From assembly GCF_027579695.1 (NCBI RefSeq), contig NC_083587.1:38983232-39047231 (forward strand): a DNA stretch of 64,000 nt. The letters run 5' to 3'. A program made the position numbers and the translations under genes. A model generated the notes under the pieces. The model was given only the letters and a program-made list of their open reading frames with translations. It did not search any database and was not told the DNA's origin. The stretch is from Neoarius graeffei. Its lineage: Eukaryota > Chordata > Actinopteri > Siluriformes > Ariidae. Below are positions 10,860 through 20,391 of this stretch, in pieces (within the stretch, counting starts at the first letter, position 1; each line of letters opens with the position of its first letter).

Positions 10860-11213
10860 TTTAGCAAATAGTAGTGCACTATTTGAGATGCAGCCATTTA
10901 CTAGTGTTGTCTGAATTCTTAAAGTGAATGTAATGCCTTATTGTAATACTTTAAAATGACATTAGTAATGACCAAAATTAATTAATAAAGCAGGGGAAAA
11001 ATTATATAAATTATTTGTTACTTTATTATCAAGCACAAAACTATCGATAAATCACAGCGTCCAGATCCCAAAAAAAAGGCAGCCTTACCCCAGGGCTAAT
11101 CTCGCATGATGTCACACATGGAACCCCGGTTATCTGGGTTATTTCCGTTCATCTGACTCAATGCTTGTTTACTCACTGAAATTGGATATTGTTGATGGAA
11201 TCTTACAAAAATA
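10860..11213. other. No recognisable gene
   Basis: AT-rich sequence without a supported reading frame. The last 150 bp are GC-richer and contain TGATGTCACACATGG; they may be a promoter or the flank of the THAP reading frame that follows. Confidence 0.4.
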
Positions 11214-11216
11214 ATG

Positions 11217-11519
11217 ATGGGAAAGTGCTGTGTTGTGTTTGGATGTTCAAATTCATATACAACAGGACATTCAGCTCACAAATTTCCGAGAAATGACACT
11301 AATCTAAAGCGACAGTAGGTGAAGTTTGTGCAAACGAAGCAGGCAGATTTCGTGTCGCCACTGGAGAAGAGTCAAATGGGAATTTGTGATCAGCATTTCA
11401 ACAAGAACTGCTATGAAGGACAGGTGTTCTTGATGGAACAGATGATAGGCCAGAAGAGAAAAAAAAAACCTTTTGAAACCAGGGAGTGTGCCAACTATCC
11501 AGGCATCTACATGTGCTAG
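11217..11519 (+). pseudogene. THAP zinc-finger domain, broken by a stop
   Basis: From the ATG at 11217 the frame reads MGKCCVVFGCSNS, then AHKFPRN and, after an in-frame TAG at 11316-11318, VKFVQTKQADF followed by ICDQHF. This is a THAP domain, a C2CH DNA-binding zinc finger found in cellular regulators and in P-element and Kolobok-type transposases: Cys-x4-Cys early, Cys-x2-His late. The TAG stands where THAP domains have a conserved Trp (TGG), so one base change broke it. The frame then ends at 11517-11519. No downstream catalytic domain is recognisable. It could be a gene fragment or the N-terminus of a decayed transposase. Confidence 0.68.
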
Positions 11520-11678
11520 TGCAGTGTACCAGCCCAGGTACAACTTACACCCCCTGTCAAGAAGAGGAGAGCTGTTGACAAATTGATGACAGCCCGTGTA
11601 AATATGCATCTTTTTTATTGTTATCAGTTAATAACCACCAGCTAATGAGTTAGACTGATTAGAATATATTTACATTGG

Positions 11679-12055
11679 GGGCGGCACGGTGGTGTAGTGG
11701 TTAGCGCTGTCGCCTCACAGCAAGAAGGTCCGGGTTCGATCCCCGTGGCCGGCGAGGGCCTTTCTGTGCGGAGTTTGCATGTTCTCCCCGTGTCCGCGTG
11801 GGTTTCCTCCGGGTGCTCCGGTTTCCCCCACAGTCCAAAAGACATGCAGGTTAGGTTAACTGGTGACTCTAAATTGACTGTAGGTGTGAATGGTTGTCTG
11901 TGTCTATGTGTCAGCCCTGTGATGACCTGGCGACTTGTCCAGGGTGTACCCCGCCTTTTGCCCGTAGTCAGCTGGGATAGGCTCCAGCTTGCCTGCGACC
12001 CTGTAGAACAGGATAAAGCGGCTAGAGATAATGAGATGAGATGAGATGAGATGAG
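11679..12055 (+). mobile_element. SINE, full length, 13-bp target duplication
   Basis: The tRNA-derived head starts GGCGGCACGGTGGTGTAGTG (A box) and carries a B box, GGTTCGATCCC. The central body includes CAGTCCAAAAGACATGCAGG, and the 3' part ends GCTAGAGATAATGAGATGAG with a (GAGAT)n tail. The flanks repeat exactly: ATATTTACATTGG at 11666-11678 and 12056-12068. Such SINEs are transcribed by RNA polymerase III and mobilised by a LINE. The tRNA-like head is not a functional tRNA gene. Confidence 0.92.
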
Positions 12056-12068
12056 ATATTTACATTGG

Positions 12069-12420
12069 TATTAGAGTCAAGGCACAGAATGATGGACACT
12101 AATATTTGCATATTTCTATCTATTATAAAATTATAATTATGATATGTATTAGTACATGTAGTGGTAGTAGTGGTACATGTAGTTGCTAACCTGCACGGAC
12201 AGTAGGGACACTAGAGTCTAGACCTACTGTTTACTGCACATAGATCTACACATGACTAGGCCTACTAATAATAAATCCGATTCGTCAAGTGTTCATTACC
12301 ACCAGAACAACCACATGGGAATTACTGGAGCAAAAAAAGAAATCCATTGACTTAATAAATGACATTTGGACAGTTCGTCGATTCCCCAATTATTGCCCAC
12401 TTCATATTTTCTTTCAGTAA
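12069..12420. other. No recognisable gene
   Basis: AT-rich spacer between the SINE and the P2X7-like fragment. No motif is supported. Confidence 0.4.
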
Positions 12421-12863
12421 TTACACTGAATAAATGTACATTTTAAAGATTATATTTCTGCATTTACTGAGGTACATGTAAATATTTTCCCTATATTTTT
12501 CAGTGGCCAGCTTAGAATAAAAATCAACCATCCAATCTGTGTTTCCAATTCTCTCTGGCTGGTGGTGCGCTATCGGTGGTGAGGGGGACTGTCGTGAACT
12601 GAGTGAACTAGCATCTGTTTCTCGTCTTGGGGGCTTGAAAAGATAACCATTTACTCCAGAATATCCTTGATAATCATTTGCCCCTTCATCCGACATATAA
12701 GAATCCCAATCACTATCAGAATTCTTTCCAAAATGTGATTCCATATCGAGACTGGTCTAACCGCTGCTGTGCACATGAATGAAATTGATATTTGGATCTC
12801 TGTTACACGTGTGACGTCACATACCCCTTCAGAATCTTCCGGATCAGTCTCAGCAGATTCCAT
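12421..12863 (-). pseudogene. P2X7-tail-like cytoplasmic domain fragment
   Basis: Two overlapping minus-strand frames (12421-12744 and 12651-12863) begin acidic (MESAETDPEDSEG; MESHFGKNSDSDWDSYMSDE) and continue into GYLFKPPRRETD and ERIGNTDW. The pattern 'GYxFxP ... GNTDW' is the start of the zinc-binding tail domain of P2X7 receptors, which also occurs as stand-alone multi-copy proteins in fish. The cysteines expected right after GNTDW are absent here, because the sequence after Trp is unrelated. I read this as a truncated copy or an exon edge. No upstream P2X channel exons are visible. Confidence 0.4.
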
Positions 12864-13184
12864 GAAAATCGGCTGATCTTACTGATTTTCCAACAATTTA
12901 TGACCTTTTGGATCAGCTACGGTTCGAAAACACATGGTCAGTCAACATAATGATTGTTGCTTTGTACAAGGAAAAAAAGTATAGTTTAGGGGCATTAAAT
13001 TCACTTTAACAGACAAAATGTATTTCCTAGAAATTGCTTTGGTTGGTCCAGCATGGTCCCCCCCAAGTACTGCATTTCTCAAAAAATTGTTTATGTCCAA
13101 ATCTCACCCTTACTTCAGTGGATGATCTCACCCGAATACTGTAGACTTGTACCAAAGAACTGCTGCTGTAATAATAAAGACCTT
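12864..13184. other. No recognisable gene
   Basis: Unremarkable spacer before the next SINE. Confidence 0.4.
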
Positions 13185-13197
13185 GATGTTCAAACTG

Positions 13198-13568
13198 GGG
13201 CGGCACAGTGGTGTAGTGGTTAGCGCTGTCGCCTCACAGCAAGAAGGTCCTGGGTTCGAGCCCCAGGGCCAGCGAGGGCCTTTCTGTGTGGAGTTTGCAT
13301 GTTCTCCCCGTGTCCGCGTGGGTTTCCTCCGGGTGCTCCAGTTTCTCCCACAGTCCAAAGACATGCAGGTTAGGTTAACTGGTGACTCTAAATTGACCAT
13401 AGGTGTGAATGTGAGTGTGAATGGTTGTCTGTGTCTATGTGTCAGCCCTGTGATGACCTGGCGACTTGTCCAGGGTGTACCCCGCCTTTCGCCCGTAGTC
13501 AGCTGGGATAGGCTCCAGCTTGCCTGCGACCCTGTAGAAGGATAAAGCGGCTAGAGATAATGAGATGA
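13198..13568 (+). mobile_element. SINE, full length, 13-bp target duplication
   Basis: Same family as the 11679 copy, with an A-box GTGGTGTAGTGG and a B-box GGTTCGAGCCC. It carries the longer body variant, in which GTGTGAATGTGAGTGTGAAT is present. Flanks GATGTTCAAACTG at 13185-13197 and 13569-13581 are identical, which supports a recent insertion. Confidence 0.92.
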
Positions 13569-13648
13569 GATGTTCAAACTGAACATCCTTTCAGACGCTC
13601 AATGCTGTTTGACTTTATAGTACACAATTATGGAAGACAAATGATTTA

Positions 13649-15245
13649 CAGTGGTGAATGAAAGTTTGTGAACCTTTTAGAATTTTCTACATTTCTGCAT
13701 AAATATGACCTAAAACATCATCAGATTTTCACACAAGTCCTAAAAGTAAATAAAGAGAACCCAGTTAAACAAATGAGACAAAAATATTATACTTGGTCAT
13801 TTATTTATTGAGGAAAATGATCCAATATTACATATCTGTGAGTGGCAAAAGTATGTGAACCTTTGCTTTCAGTATCTGGTGTTTGTGACCCCCTTGTGCA
13901 GCAATAACTGCAACTAAACATTTGCGGTAACTGTTGATCAGTCTTGCACACCGGCTTGGAGGAATTTTAGCCCATTCCTCTGTACAGAACAGCTTGAACT
14001 CTGGGATGTTGGTGGGTTCCTCACATGAACTGCTCGCTTCAGGTCCTTCCACAACATTTCGATTGGATTAAGGTCAGGACTTTGACTTGGCCATTCCAGA
14101 ACATTAACTTTATTCTTCTTTAGCCATTCTTTGGTAGAACGCCTTGTGTGCTTAGGGTCGTTGTCTTGCTGCATGACCCACCTTCTCTTGAGATTCAGTT
14201 CAGGGACAGATGTCCTGACATTTTCCTTTAGAATTTGCTGGTATAATTCAGAATTCATTGTTCCGTCAATGATGGCAAGCCGTCCTGGTCCAGATGTAGC
14301 AAAACAGGTCCAAACCATGATAGTACCACCACCATGTTTCACAGATGGGATAAGGTTCTGATGGTGGAATGCAGTGTTTTCCTTTCTCCAAACATAATGC
14401 TTCTCATTTAAACCAAAAAGTTCTATTTTAGTCTCATCCATCCACAAAACATTTTTCCAATAAGCTTTTGGCTTGTCCACATGATCTTTAGCAAACTGCA
14501 GATGAGCAGCAATGTTCTTTTTGGAGAGCAATGGCTTTCTCCTTGCAACCCTGCCATGCACACCATTGTTGTTCAGTGTTCTCCTGATGGTGAACTCATG
14601 AACATTAGCCAATGTGAGACAGGCCTTCAGTTGCTTACAAGTTACTCTGGGGTCCTTTGTGACCTCGCCAACTATTACACGCCTTGCTCTTGGAATGATA
14701 TTTGTTGGTCGACCACTCCTGGGGAGGGTAACAATGGTCTTGAATTTCCTCCATTTATACATAATCTCTCTGACTGTGGATTGGTGGAGTCCAAACTCTT
14801 TAGAGATGGTTTTGTAACCTTTTCCAGCCCGATGAGCATCAACAATGCTTTTTCTGAAGTCCTCAGAAATCTCCTTTGTTCATGCCATGATACACTTCCA
14901 GAAACATGTATTGTGAAGATCAGACTTTGATAGATCCCTGTTCTTTAAATAAAACAGGGTGCCCACTCATTGTCATCTCATTGATTGAAAATACCCGACT
15001 CTAATTTCACCTTCAAATTAACTGCTAATCCTAGAGGTTCACATACTTTTGCCACTCACAGATATGTAATATTGGATCATTTTCCTCAATAAATAAATGA
15101 CCAAGTATAATATTTTTGTCTCATTTGTTTAACTGGGTTCTCTTTATCTACTTTTAGGACTTGTGTGACAATCTGATGTTTTAGGTCATATTTATGCAGA
15201 AATATAGAAAATTCTAAAGGGTTCACAAACTTTCAAGCACCACTG
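13649..15245 (-). mobile_element. Tc1-like transposon, copy 1
   Basis: The element is 1,597 bp, flanked by TA (13647-13648 and 15246-15247), with long inverted termini that begin CAGTGGTG. It carries a transposase gene on the minus strand. The ends match two other copies here (24575-26183 and 46661-48268). Tc1 elements move by cut-and-paste into TA sites. Confidence 0.93.
13869..14888 (-). pseudogene. Tc1 transposase, inactivated (copy 1)
   Basis: The ATG at 14886-14888 is followed by GCA and then TGA: codon 3, CGA (Arg) in an intact relative, is a stop. Downstream the frame encodes the paired-like helix-turn-helix (YKWRKFKTIV), the GRP-type motif SGRPTNI, and a DD34E catalytic core with all three acids present: LWMDETK, QQDNDPKHT and SPDLNPIEML. 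A 6-bp deletion (NV lost at about 14600) and a frameshift near 14050 add damage. The family product would be about 340 aa. Confidence 0.9.
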
Positions 15246-15247
15246 TA

Positions 15248-15721
15248 TAATCACACTGTCCAGTGTCAGCCAGTAGAGGATGGGATCCCTTTTGAGTCTA
15301 ATTTTTCTCACATTTTTCAAAAGCTGTTCTAAATCTACATCTGGATTTCTGTAAAGGTTCTTTGTGACCATGTCTTGTGTTAAAAGTGCAATACAAATAA
15401 AACTGAATTAAACTTTAAATAAATATTCCATGGAGAGTTCATTATATATTTTCCCCAATGCTGCATCATAAAGCCAATGTACAATTAATGCACACTACTT
15501 CTTCATTAGTACCACAATGCAATTTCTTCACAATTTCCTTCACTTGAAATTGTCATGATAGATACCACAGTGGCCAGATTGTTTTAATAAAGCTGTTTAA
15601 TCACAATTAATACAAACGAATACTTATTAATGGTGCAATGAATACAGAAAATCTGTACATTCTATATGAAGATGATCATTAGGTTGTGTTTTCAGTGCAA
15701 TCACTAATTTTTGTCTGAATT
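15248..15721. other. Dispersed fish repeat remnant, otherwise no gene
   Basis: At about 15275-15300 the sequence GAGGATGGGATCCCTTTTGA, and near 15385 GTGCAATACAAATAAAACTG, match the two ends of a dispersed repeat seen better at 52720-52905 plus 54404-54435. The middle is lost or diverged. The rest is AT-rich. Confidence 0.5.
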
Positions 15722-15729
15722 CAGGCTGT

Positions 15730-16472
15730 CAGTGGCGTGCACAGATAGACACGAGGTGGTGCTCAAGCACCTGCCCCTCTGCCCTCTGTCCAAAAAAGTG
15801 CCCTTTTGAATTTTTTTTTTTTAACAGTTTACTGAGGCCAATGTCGACATGATCTTTTAGAAAAGCCGCGGCATTAAAAGCGTGTGTGAAAATAATGTCC
15901 CGATGTGTGCCCCCTCCGCACACACACCGGACCTCTGTCTCTCTTGCTCTGTCACGTGAACAAGTGTGCAGTGCATTCAATATGAGGTTGCAGCAGCATA
16001 GCGTCCTGGAAGCCACGGCCTTGTCGTAGCGCAGACAACACATCGGGCAGTCAGTCAGCTCTTCCCCTGCCCCACCAGCCAGGTAACACATGAATCAAGT
16101 GAAAATGTATTGTTTGCCCTCTAAGCCCAAGCTGTAATTATTTTGTCGTGAAGTAGCCCCTCGCATACAGAAACAACTGCACATAAGTATTATATTTTTT
16201 GCTAGATCATTTTCAGATTTAGGAAAACAAAAATTTCTTTTTTTATTTTGTTCAACTAGAGATTCCTGGCAAAGTCAAAAAGCCTTGATGTAATAAATTA
16301 ACATTAAGTGGTTGTTTTACACCTTTAAAAACTAAAATGGGTCAGTGGCGACCCGAACACAAGAGGAGGGTTAAATCTCAGACTTTTATAATAAGGTGTT
16401 CCACATGCGCAAAAAAGTGCCCTTTTTTCCCCCCAGAGCACTTGCCCCCCAAAATGTCTGTGCACGCCACTG
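15730..16472. mobile_element. hAT-type MITE, 8-bp target duplication
   Basis: The termini are inverted: CAGTGGCGTGCACAGA at the left and the same 16 bp read inward from the right, with further similarity inside (AAGTGCTC-type blocks). The flanks CAGGCTGT (15722-15729) and CAGACTGT (16473-16480) match 7 of 8. No transposase is visible. The element holds an open frame (15729-16091, minus) that I do not think is a gene. Confidence 0.78.
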
Positions 16473-16939
16473 CAGACTGTTGTCTTTCTCACAGCTATCT
16501 CAAGAGCAGTCTTAAATTTAGTTTATAGTTAATCCTGATTAAATCTAAACCTTTGTCAATCTCAGTTTAATTTCAACTTAAACCTAGATTAAATTCAAGT
16601 TTGTAGCGCCAGTAATTATAAACCTAGTAGAAGGCTGAATTAGCAGTTATACAATTCACTGATTCCAAAAAAGTTGGGATGCTGTGTAAAGCATAAATAA
16701 ATATAGAATGCAATGATGTGCAAATCCTTTTTTTGGGGGGGAATCGGGGTTGTATTTAAACCACCCCTGGAGGAGATTTTTGAGAGTTCTATTTCAGTTG
16801 TTGTCTGCATATTTTCGCTGGATGGGATTACAGAAAAGAGTTATTTGCAGGCAAATTCAAGACAGGTTAAACCCAATTGGATTTTATTAAAAAATAAATA
16901 AATAATGAGTTTTCCCAGTGGAATAGATTTAAAGAGTTT
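16473..16939. other. No gene; isolated Tc1-like terminus at 16657-16730
   Basis: The stretch GATTCCAAAAAAGTTGGGAT, followed by ...GAATGCAATGATGTGCAAAT, matches the left terminus of the family found complete at 44576-46178. No partner end is nearby. The remaining bases are AT-rich with no supported gene. Confidence 0.5.
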
Positions 16940-17263
16940 GTCATATACCTCAATGGGAAGGTTGGACCAGTTATCAAACATGGAAGTGATAGGAACTCTG
17001 CTGTGTCACCACTTCTCCCACTCCTATTAGCTTTGCATTTTTATGCTGCAGGGTGTTTTCAAATGGTTGATGGGGATCATTTTGAAGTTCGCAAGTCCAC
17101 AGTCTGCAGAATTATCAGCAGAGTGTCAATGGCAGTTGCATGTTTAAAGGGTTGGTATGTTCATTTTGAACCAAGGAGGGAGATAACAGCTGGATTTTAC
17201 ACTAGAGCAGGTTTTCCTGGAGTATTTGGAGTTATAGGGGTCTTTCACATGACATCATTGTAA
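16940..17263 (+). pseudogene. PIF/Harbinger transposase (HARBI1-like) fragment
   Basis: The reading frame encodes AVSPLLPLLLALHFYAAGCF, then VRKSTVCRIISRVS and FYTRAGFPGVFGVIGV. This order (hydrophobic 'LLALxFYAxG', the helix-turn-helix 'SKSTVCRI', then 'FPGVxGxID') is the N-terminal half of Harbinger nucleases. The first catalytic Asp, expected right after 'GVI', is replaced where the frame diverges, and the rest of the catalytic core is missing. This is a dead fragment; terminal repeats were not found. Confidence 0.72.
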
Positions 17264-17430
17264 CTGCAAATTTGTTTATGCAGCCATATTGCCAGGGAAG
17301 CTTTGTGTTTGGCAACTACCGGCACAAGTGTACGCAAGTGATTGTAAGCCCAATTCAGTACATCTACAGATAAACTTGTAGAAATTACATCTAAATGAAC
17401 AATGGCAAAGACTTATAGTGCTTTTGGATG

Positions 17431-17796
17431 GAGCGGCATGGTGGTGTAGTGGTTAGCACTGTCGCCTCACAGCAACGAGGTTCTGGGTTCGAGCCCAGTA
17501 GCCGACAGGGGCCTTTCTGTGTGGAGTTTGCATGTTCTCCCTGTGTTTGTGTGGGTTTCCTCCGGGTGCTCCGGGTTCCCCCCCACAGTTCAAAAGACAT
17601 GTAATTAGCCTGGGGCGGCCTTGGGCTGAAGTGCCCTTGAGCAAGACACCAAATCCCCAACTGCTGTAGCATAGCTGCCCACTGCTCTACCCAGTGTGTG
17701 TGTGCGCGCGCATGTGTGTGTTCACTGCTTCAGATAGGGTAAATGCAGAGGATAAATTTCACTGTGCATGTGACAAAGTCTTCTTCAAATGCTTCT
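17431..17796 (+). mobile_element. SINE with the shared tRNA head but a different tail
   Basis: The head (GAGCGGCATGGTGGTGTAGT, B box GGTTCGAGCCC) and the first body block match the common SINE. After 'AAGACATG' (about 17600) the sequence switches to a different module, GTGCCCTTGAGCAAGACACC, and a 3' end CACTGTGCATGTGACAAAGTC. It contains a GTGTGCGCGC run at 17693-17720. This is a second SINE subfamily that shares the 5' half. Confidence 0.7.
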
Positions 17797-17803
17797 TAGG
17801 CCC

Positions 17804-18035
17804 AAAAAAAAAAAGTGTGTTTCCGGTTACGTAGATTTCAAAACTAGGGTCGGTAGGCAGGCATTTTTTTTTTTTCAAGATGGCTGCCATAACCTATATT
17901 TAGACAGGAATAATTTCACGAAATATAATGAATTTCTTTGCAGGTCACCTGAGTTACCACCTTCTGATGAATCTGATGCAGCATGAGACACCTTTTAACA
18001 TGAATTTTTCTGTAACTATAACAGCTCAATACACC

Positions 18036-18073
<38 letters not shown>

Positions 18074-19245
18074 AGCCCCGCCCCTCTCTGCTCCCTGAGT
18101 GGAGCTCGTCGCCTTGGTAACGGTGCAGGGAAAAGACACAATATAACAAGCAAAGAGTGCTTTTTCTCAGAGTTCCCTCTCCTCGAACAACGCTGATTTA
18201 CACGGAAACGGAAGGAGCTATTCACAAAATTCTTTCACATTGAGTGCTACAAGGCTCCCATGAACACAATGTAATTTTTTTGTCCCTAGTGTAAAAAATG
18301 TGGACACTAGAGCGAGCTAAAAACAAGTGACTTCTCTGATTTTGCAGTAAAAGCGCTGCCACGTTTATAATGTGAGTCTATGGGAGAGCGCGGCTGTCCT
18401 CTCCTTACTTTCAGCCTTCTCATTCAAAAACTGTAAATCCTATCGCTCAGGGAGACATTTGTCTTGATTCACACAATGTGTGACTACAACTTTTGAGAAA
18501 ATTGTGTGTGTAGAGTGAAAATTGTGGCTGAGAAAACAGTTTAAATGAGAAAGTTAGAGCTTTTTTTTCAAGCTGCCTACACTCTAAATAACGCCATAGA
18601 CACCCATTATAAAGTCTGAATTTCTCCAGATGTGCTCATGGTGTTTGATCTGTGACTGATCAAAAAGTATAGAACCTAGCAAAAAAGTTGAATGCCAGAT
18701 CCACACAGGAGAATTTTGTCTCCGTTTTAAAGTTTGAATCATGTCTCTAGGTGAAAGACAAAATAAGCGTTATCTCTGTTTCTGTTCCCTCCGACGGCCC
18801 CGACACACTACTGCCTCCGCCGAGTGCGCGCGCACACCGCATGTCAGGGCCGCGGATGAGTTACTCTCCCCTGATCAACGAAGTCGGCGGGGAATTTGTG
18901 GTTATTATCGGTACAAACAGCGCGAATCACAACTTAAATGAGTGCGGTTCAGTTTGACACTATTGTCAGTCCGTTAGATAAACATTTAATTTTATTAAAA
19001 TCGAAAATTAATATTTAGAGCCTGTGGGCTACAAAAATAAGTCATTAAAGTAGTCGGCTGTATGGCCGGCAGCCGGCGCTTGTGGAAAGCCCTGATTTTC
19101 CCAGTGAGTGACAAAAACTTCCGGTTCACGCGGTTGGGTTATATGTAAAAGTCGCGACTGGGAAAAAAACGAAAAAAAAAAAGTTTAGGGTCGGGCGGTA
19201 CGGATTAGGGTTGGTCGGGTAACCAGAAACACACATTTTTTTTTT
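17804..19245. mobile_element. Putative DNA element with A-rich inverted termini
   Basis: The left end (a run of A, then GTGTGTTTCCGGTTAC) is inverted at the right end (GTAACCAGAAACACACA, then a run of T), giving roughly 25-30 bp terminal repeats 1.44 kb apart. Just inside both ends lie GGGTCGG-type blocks. I could not define a target duplication, so the superfamily is open. Inside are a (GA)n tract and a GC-rich part (18780-18900), but no convincing transposase. Confidence 0.5.
18037..18072. repeat. (AG)n microsatellite
   Basis: About 18 uninterrupted AG units. Confidence 0.95.
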
Positions 19246-20387
19246 GACCTTATTGAAATGTGGGCTCTTTCCAACATTTTAAAAACAGAAATGTTTGTGT
19301 TTAATTTTTACAAATCAAGAAAGTTTACTTAAGTGCCTGTCCAGTGCCTTATCTGACTTTCACTGAAAGGATATTTTTAGAAGTTGGGGGTTACAAGCGT
19401 ATTCATTCATTAATTCATTCTTTGGCTGAATGTACTTAGATTTGCCAGTATTTCATAATATCTGATGAAAGAAAGTGCAAAGTGGAAGCAACTTTTCACA
19501 CAAGCTGAAATTTAACAACTTTACTGTTTTCTTGTACTTGTCATTAAACCTTGTCAGTTTTTTTGAATGACAGTTCCTTTTCACACTTCCCCCTTCTCAG
19601 TGGCCCAATATCCTCTTTTCTGACAGAAACGTAACTTACAGGCCACATGGCCAGTAGTAAAAAAAAACCCTGATCAGGAAGGCCTGCTTGAAACGCAAAC
19701 CTCTGTGGCTACGGGAAGCTCCTGCCGGTACAATTTCACGCAACCCACAATACTGTTCAGCATTCCATTCATGAAATCACACATGACTAACGATCTGAAG
19801 TGCCCAGCTCACAATTGTTAAGCAATTTATTGTTATATAAAAGTACTTTACACATCTTTCAATGAATTTATTTTATAATCATGATTTATTTATTTAATAT
19901 ACATGTATTTATCAAAAGTGAGGTGATGTTGGGTGCAGGAGGTTTTTGCATGACCCAATAAAAATAACTTCAAAAAAGTAATATATGAGTAAAAGTTCAC
20001 CAAATGCAACATCAGGAAAGTAGAAATTTTGAAAACACTTTCACAGTCATAACCCTAGGTACCATGCTGCTATAAAGGAGATGTTAATGTTGAAGAAAAT
20101 GTTCACACTGCTGCTATTTCACCTTTCGATGATTGGTGGTGTCTCTGCCACACCAGAGTGGCCGGACACTCTGAGTTTCTTAAGTTAGTTATCCAGTTGT
20201 GGATTTATCAGGAAGGTTTGACAGGTTGCCGTTTTCTCGCCTTCCTTGACTTTTTTGTCCTTTTAGGTATTTTCAATGTTTTTTATTTTTTCTTGTTTTG
20301 GGGTGTTTTTCTTTTTTGGATCCAGACTTTTCTCTTACTGTTGTTGGGGCAACTCTACTTTTTATTCTACGATTTTTTCTAACATAT
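19246..20387. other. LINE 5' flank/UTR candidate; no gene
   Basis: No terminal repeats or family motifs. The 300 bp before the LINE endonuclease are very T-rich (20240-20390) and may be LINE 5' UTR. A hydrophobic frame at 20158-20382 is a by-product of that composition. Confidence 0.4.
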
Positions 20388-20391
20388 TTAT

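Noticed and set aside
11679-11760. tRNA-like sequence with A and B boxes (also in all SINE heads)
   Set aside because: It is the SINE promoter head. It lacks a cloverleaf with paired acceptor stem and is followed by SINE body.
13147-13545. Long open frames across SINEs (also 38442-38771, 50291-50548, 51895-52122)
   Set aside because: The same frame recurs in every SINE copy because of its sequence; there is no protein family and the SINE is RNA-based.
14481-14930. Plus-strand frames antisense to Tc1 transposase (also 24835-25353, 47427-47942)
   Set aside because: They mirror the transposase gene on the other strand and repeat in all copies.
15729-16091. 120-aa minus-strand frame in a MITE
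   Set aside because: It starts at the MITE terminal repeat and contains a translated T-run. MITEs have no genes.
20158-20382. Hydrophobic 74-aa frame, possible membrane protein
   Set aside because: Phe/Leu richness comes from T-rich sequence in the LINE 5' flank; no start context or neighbours.
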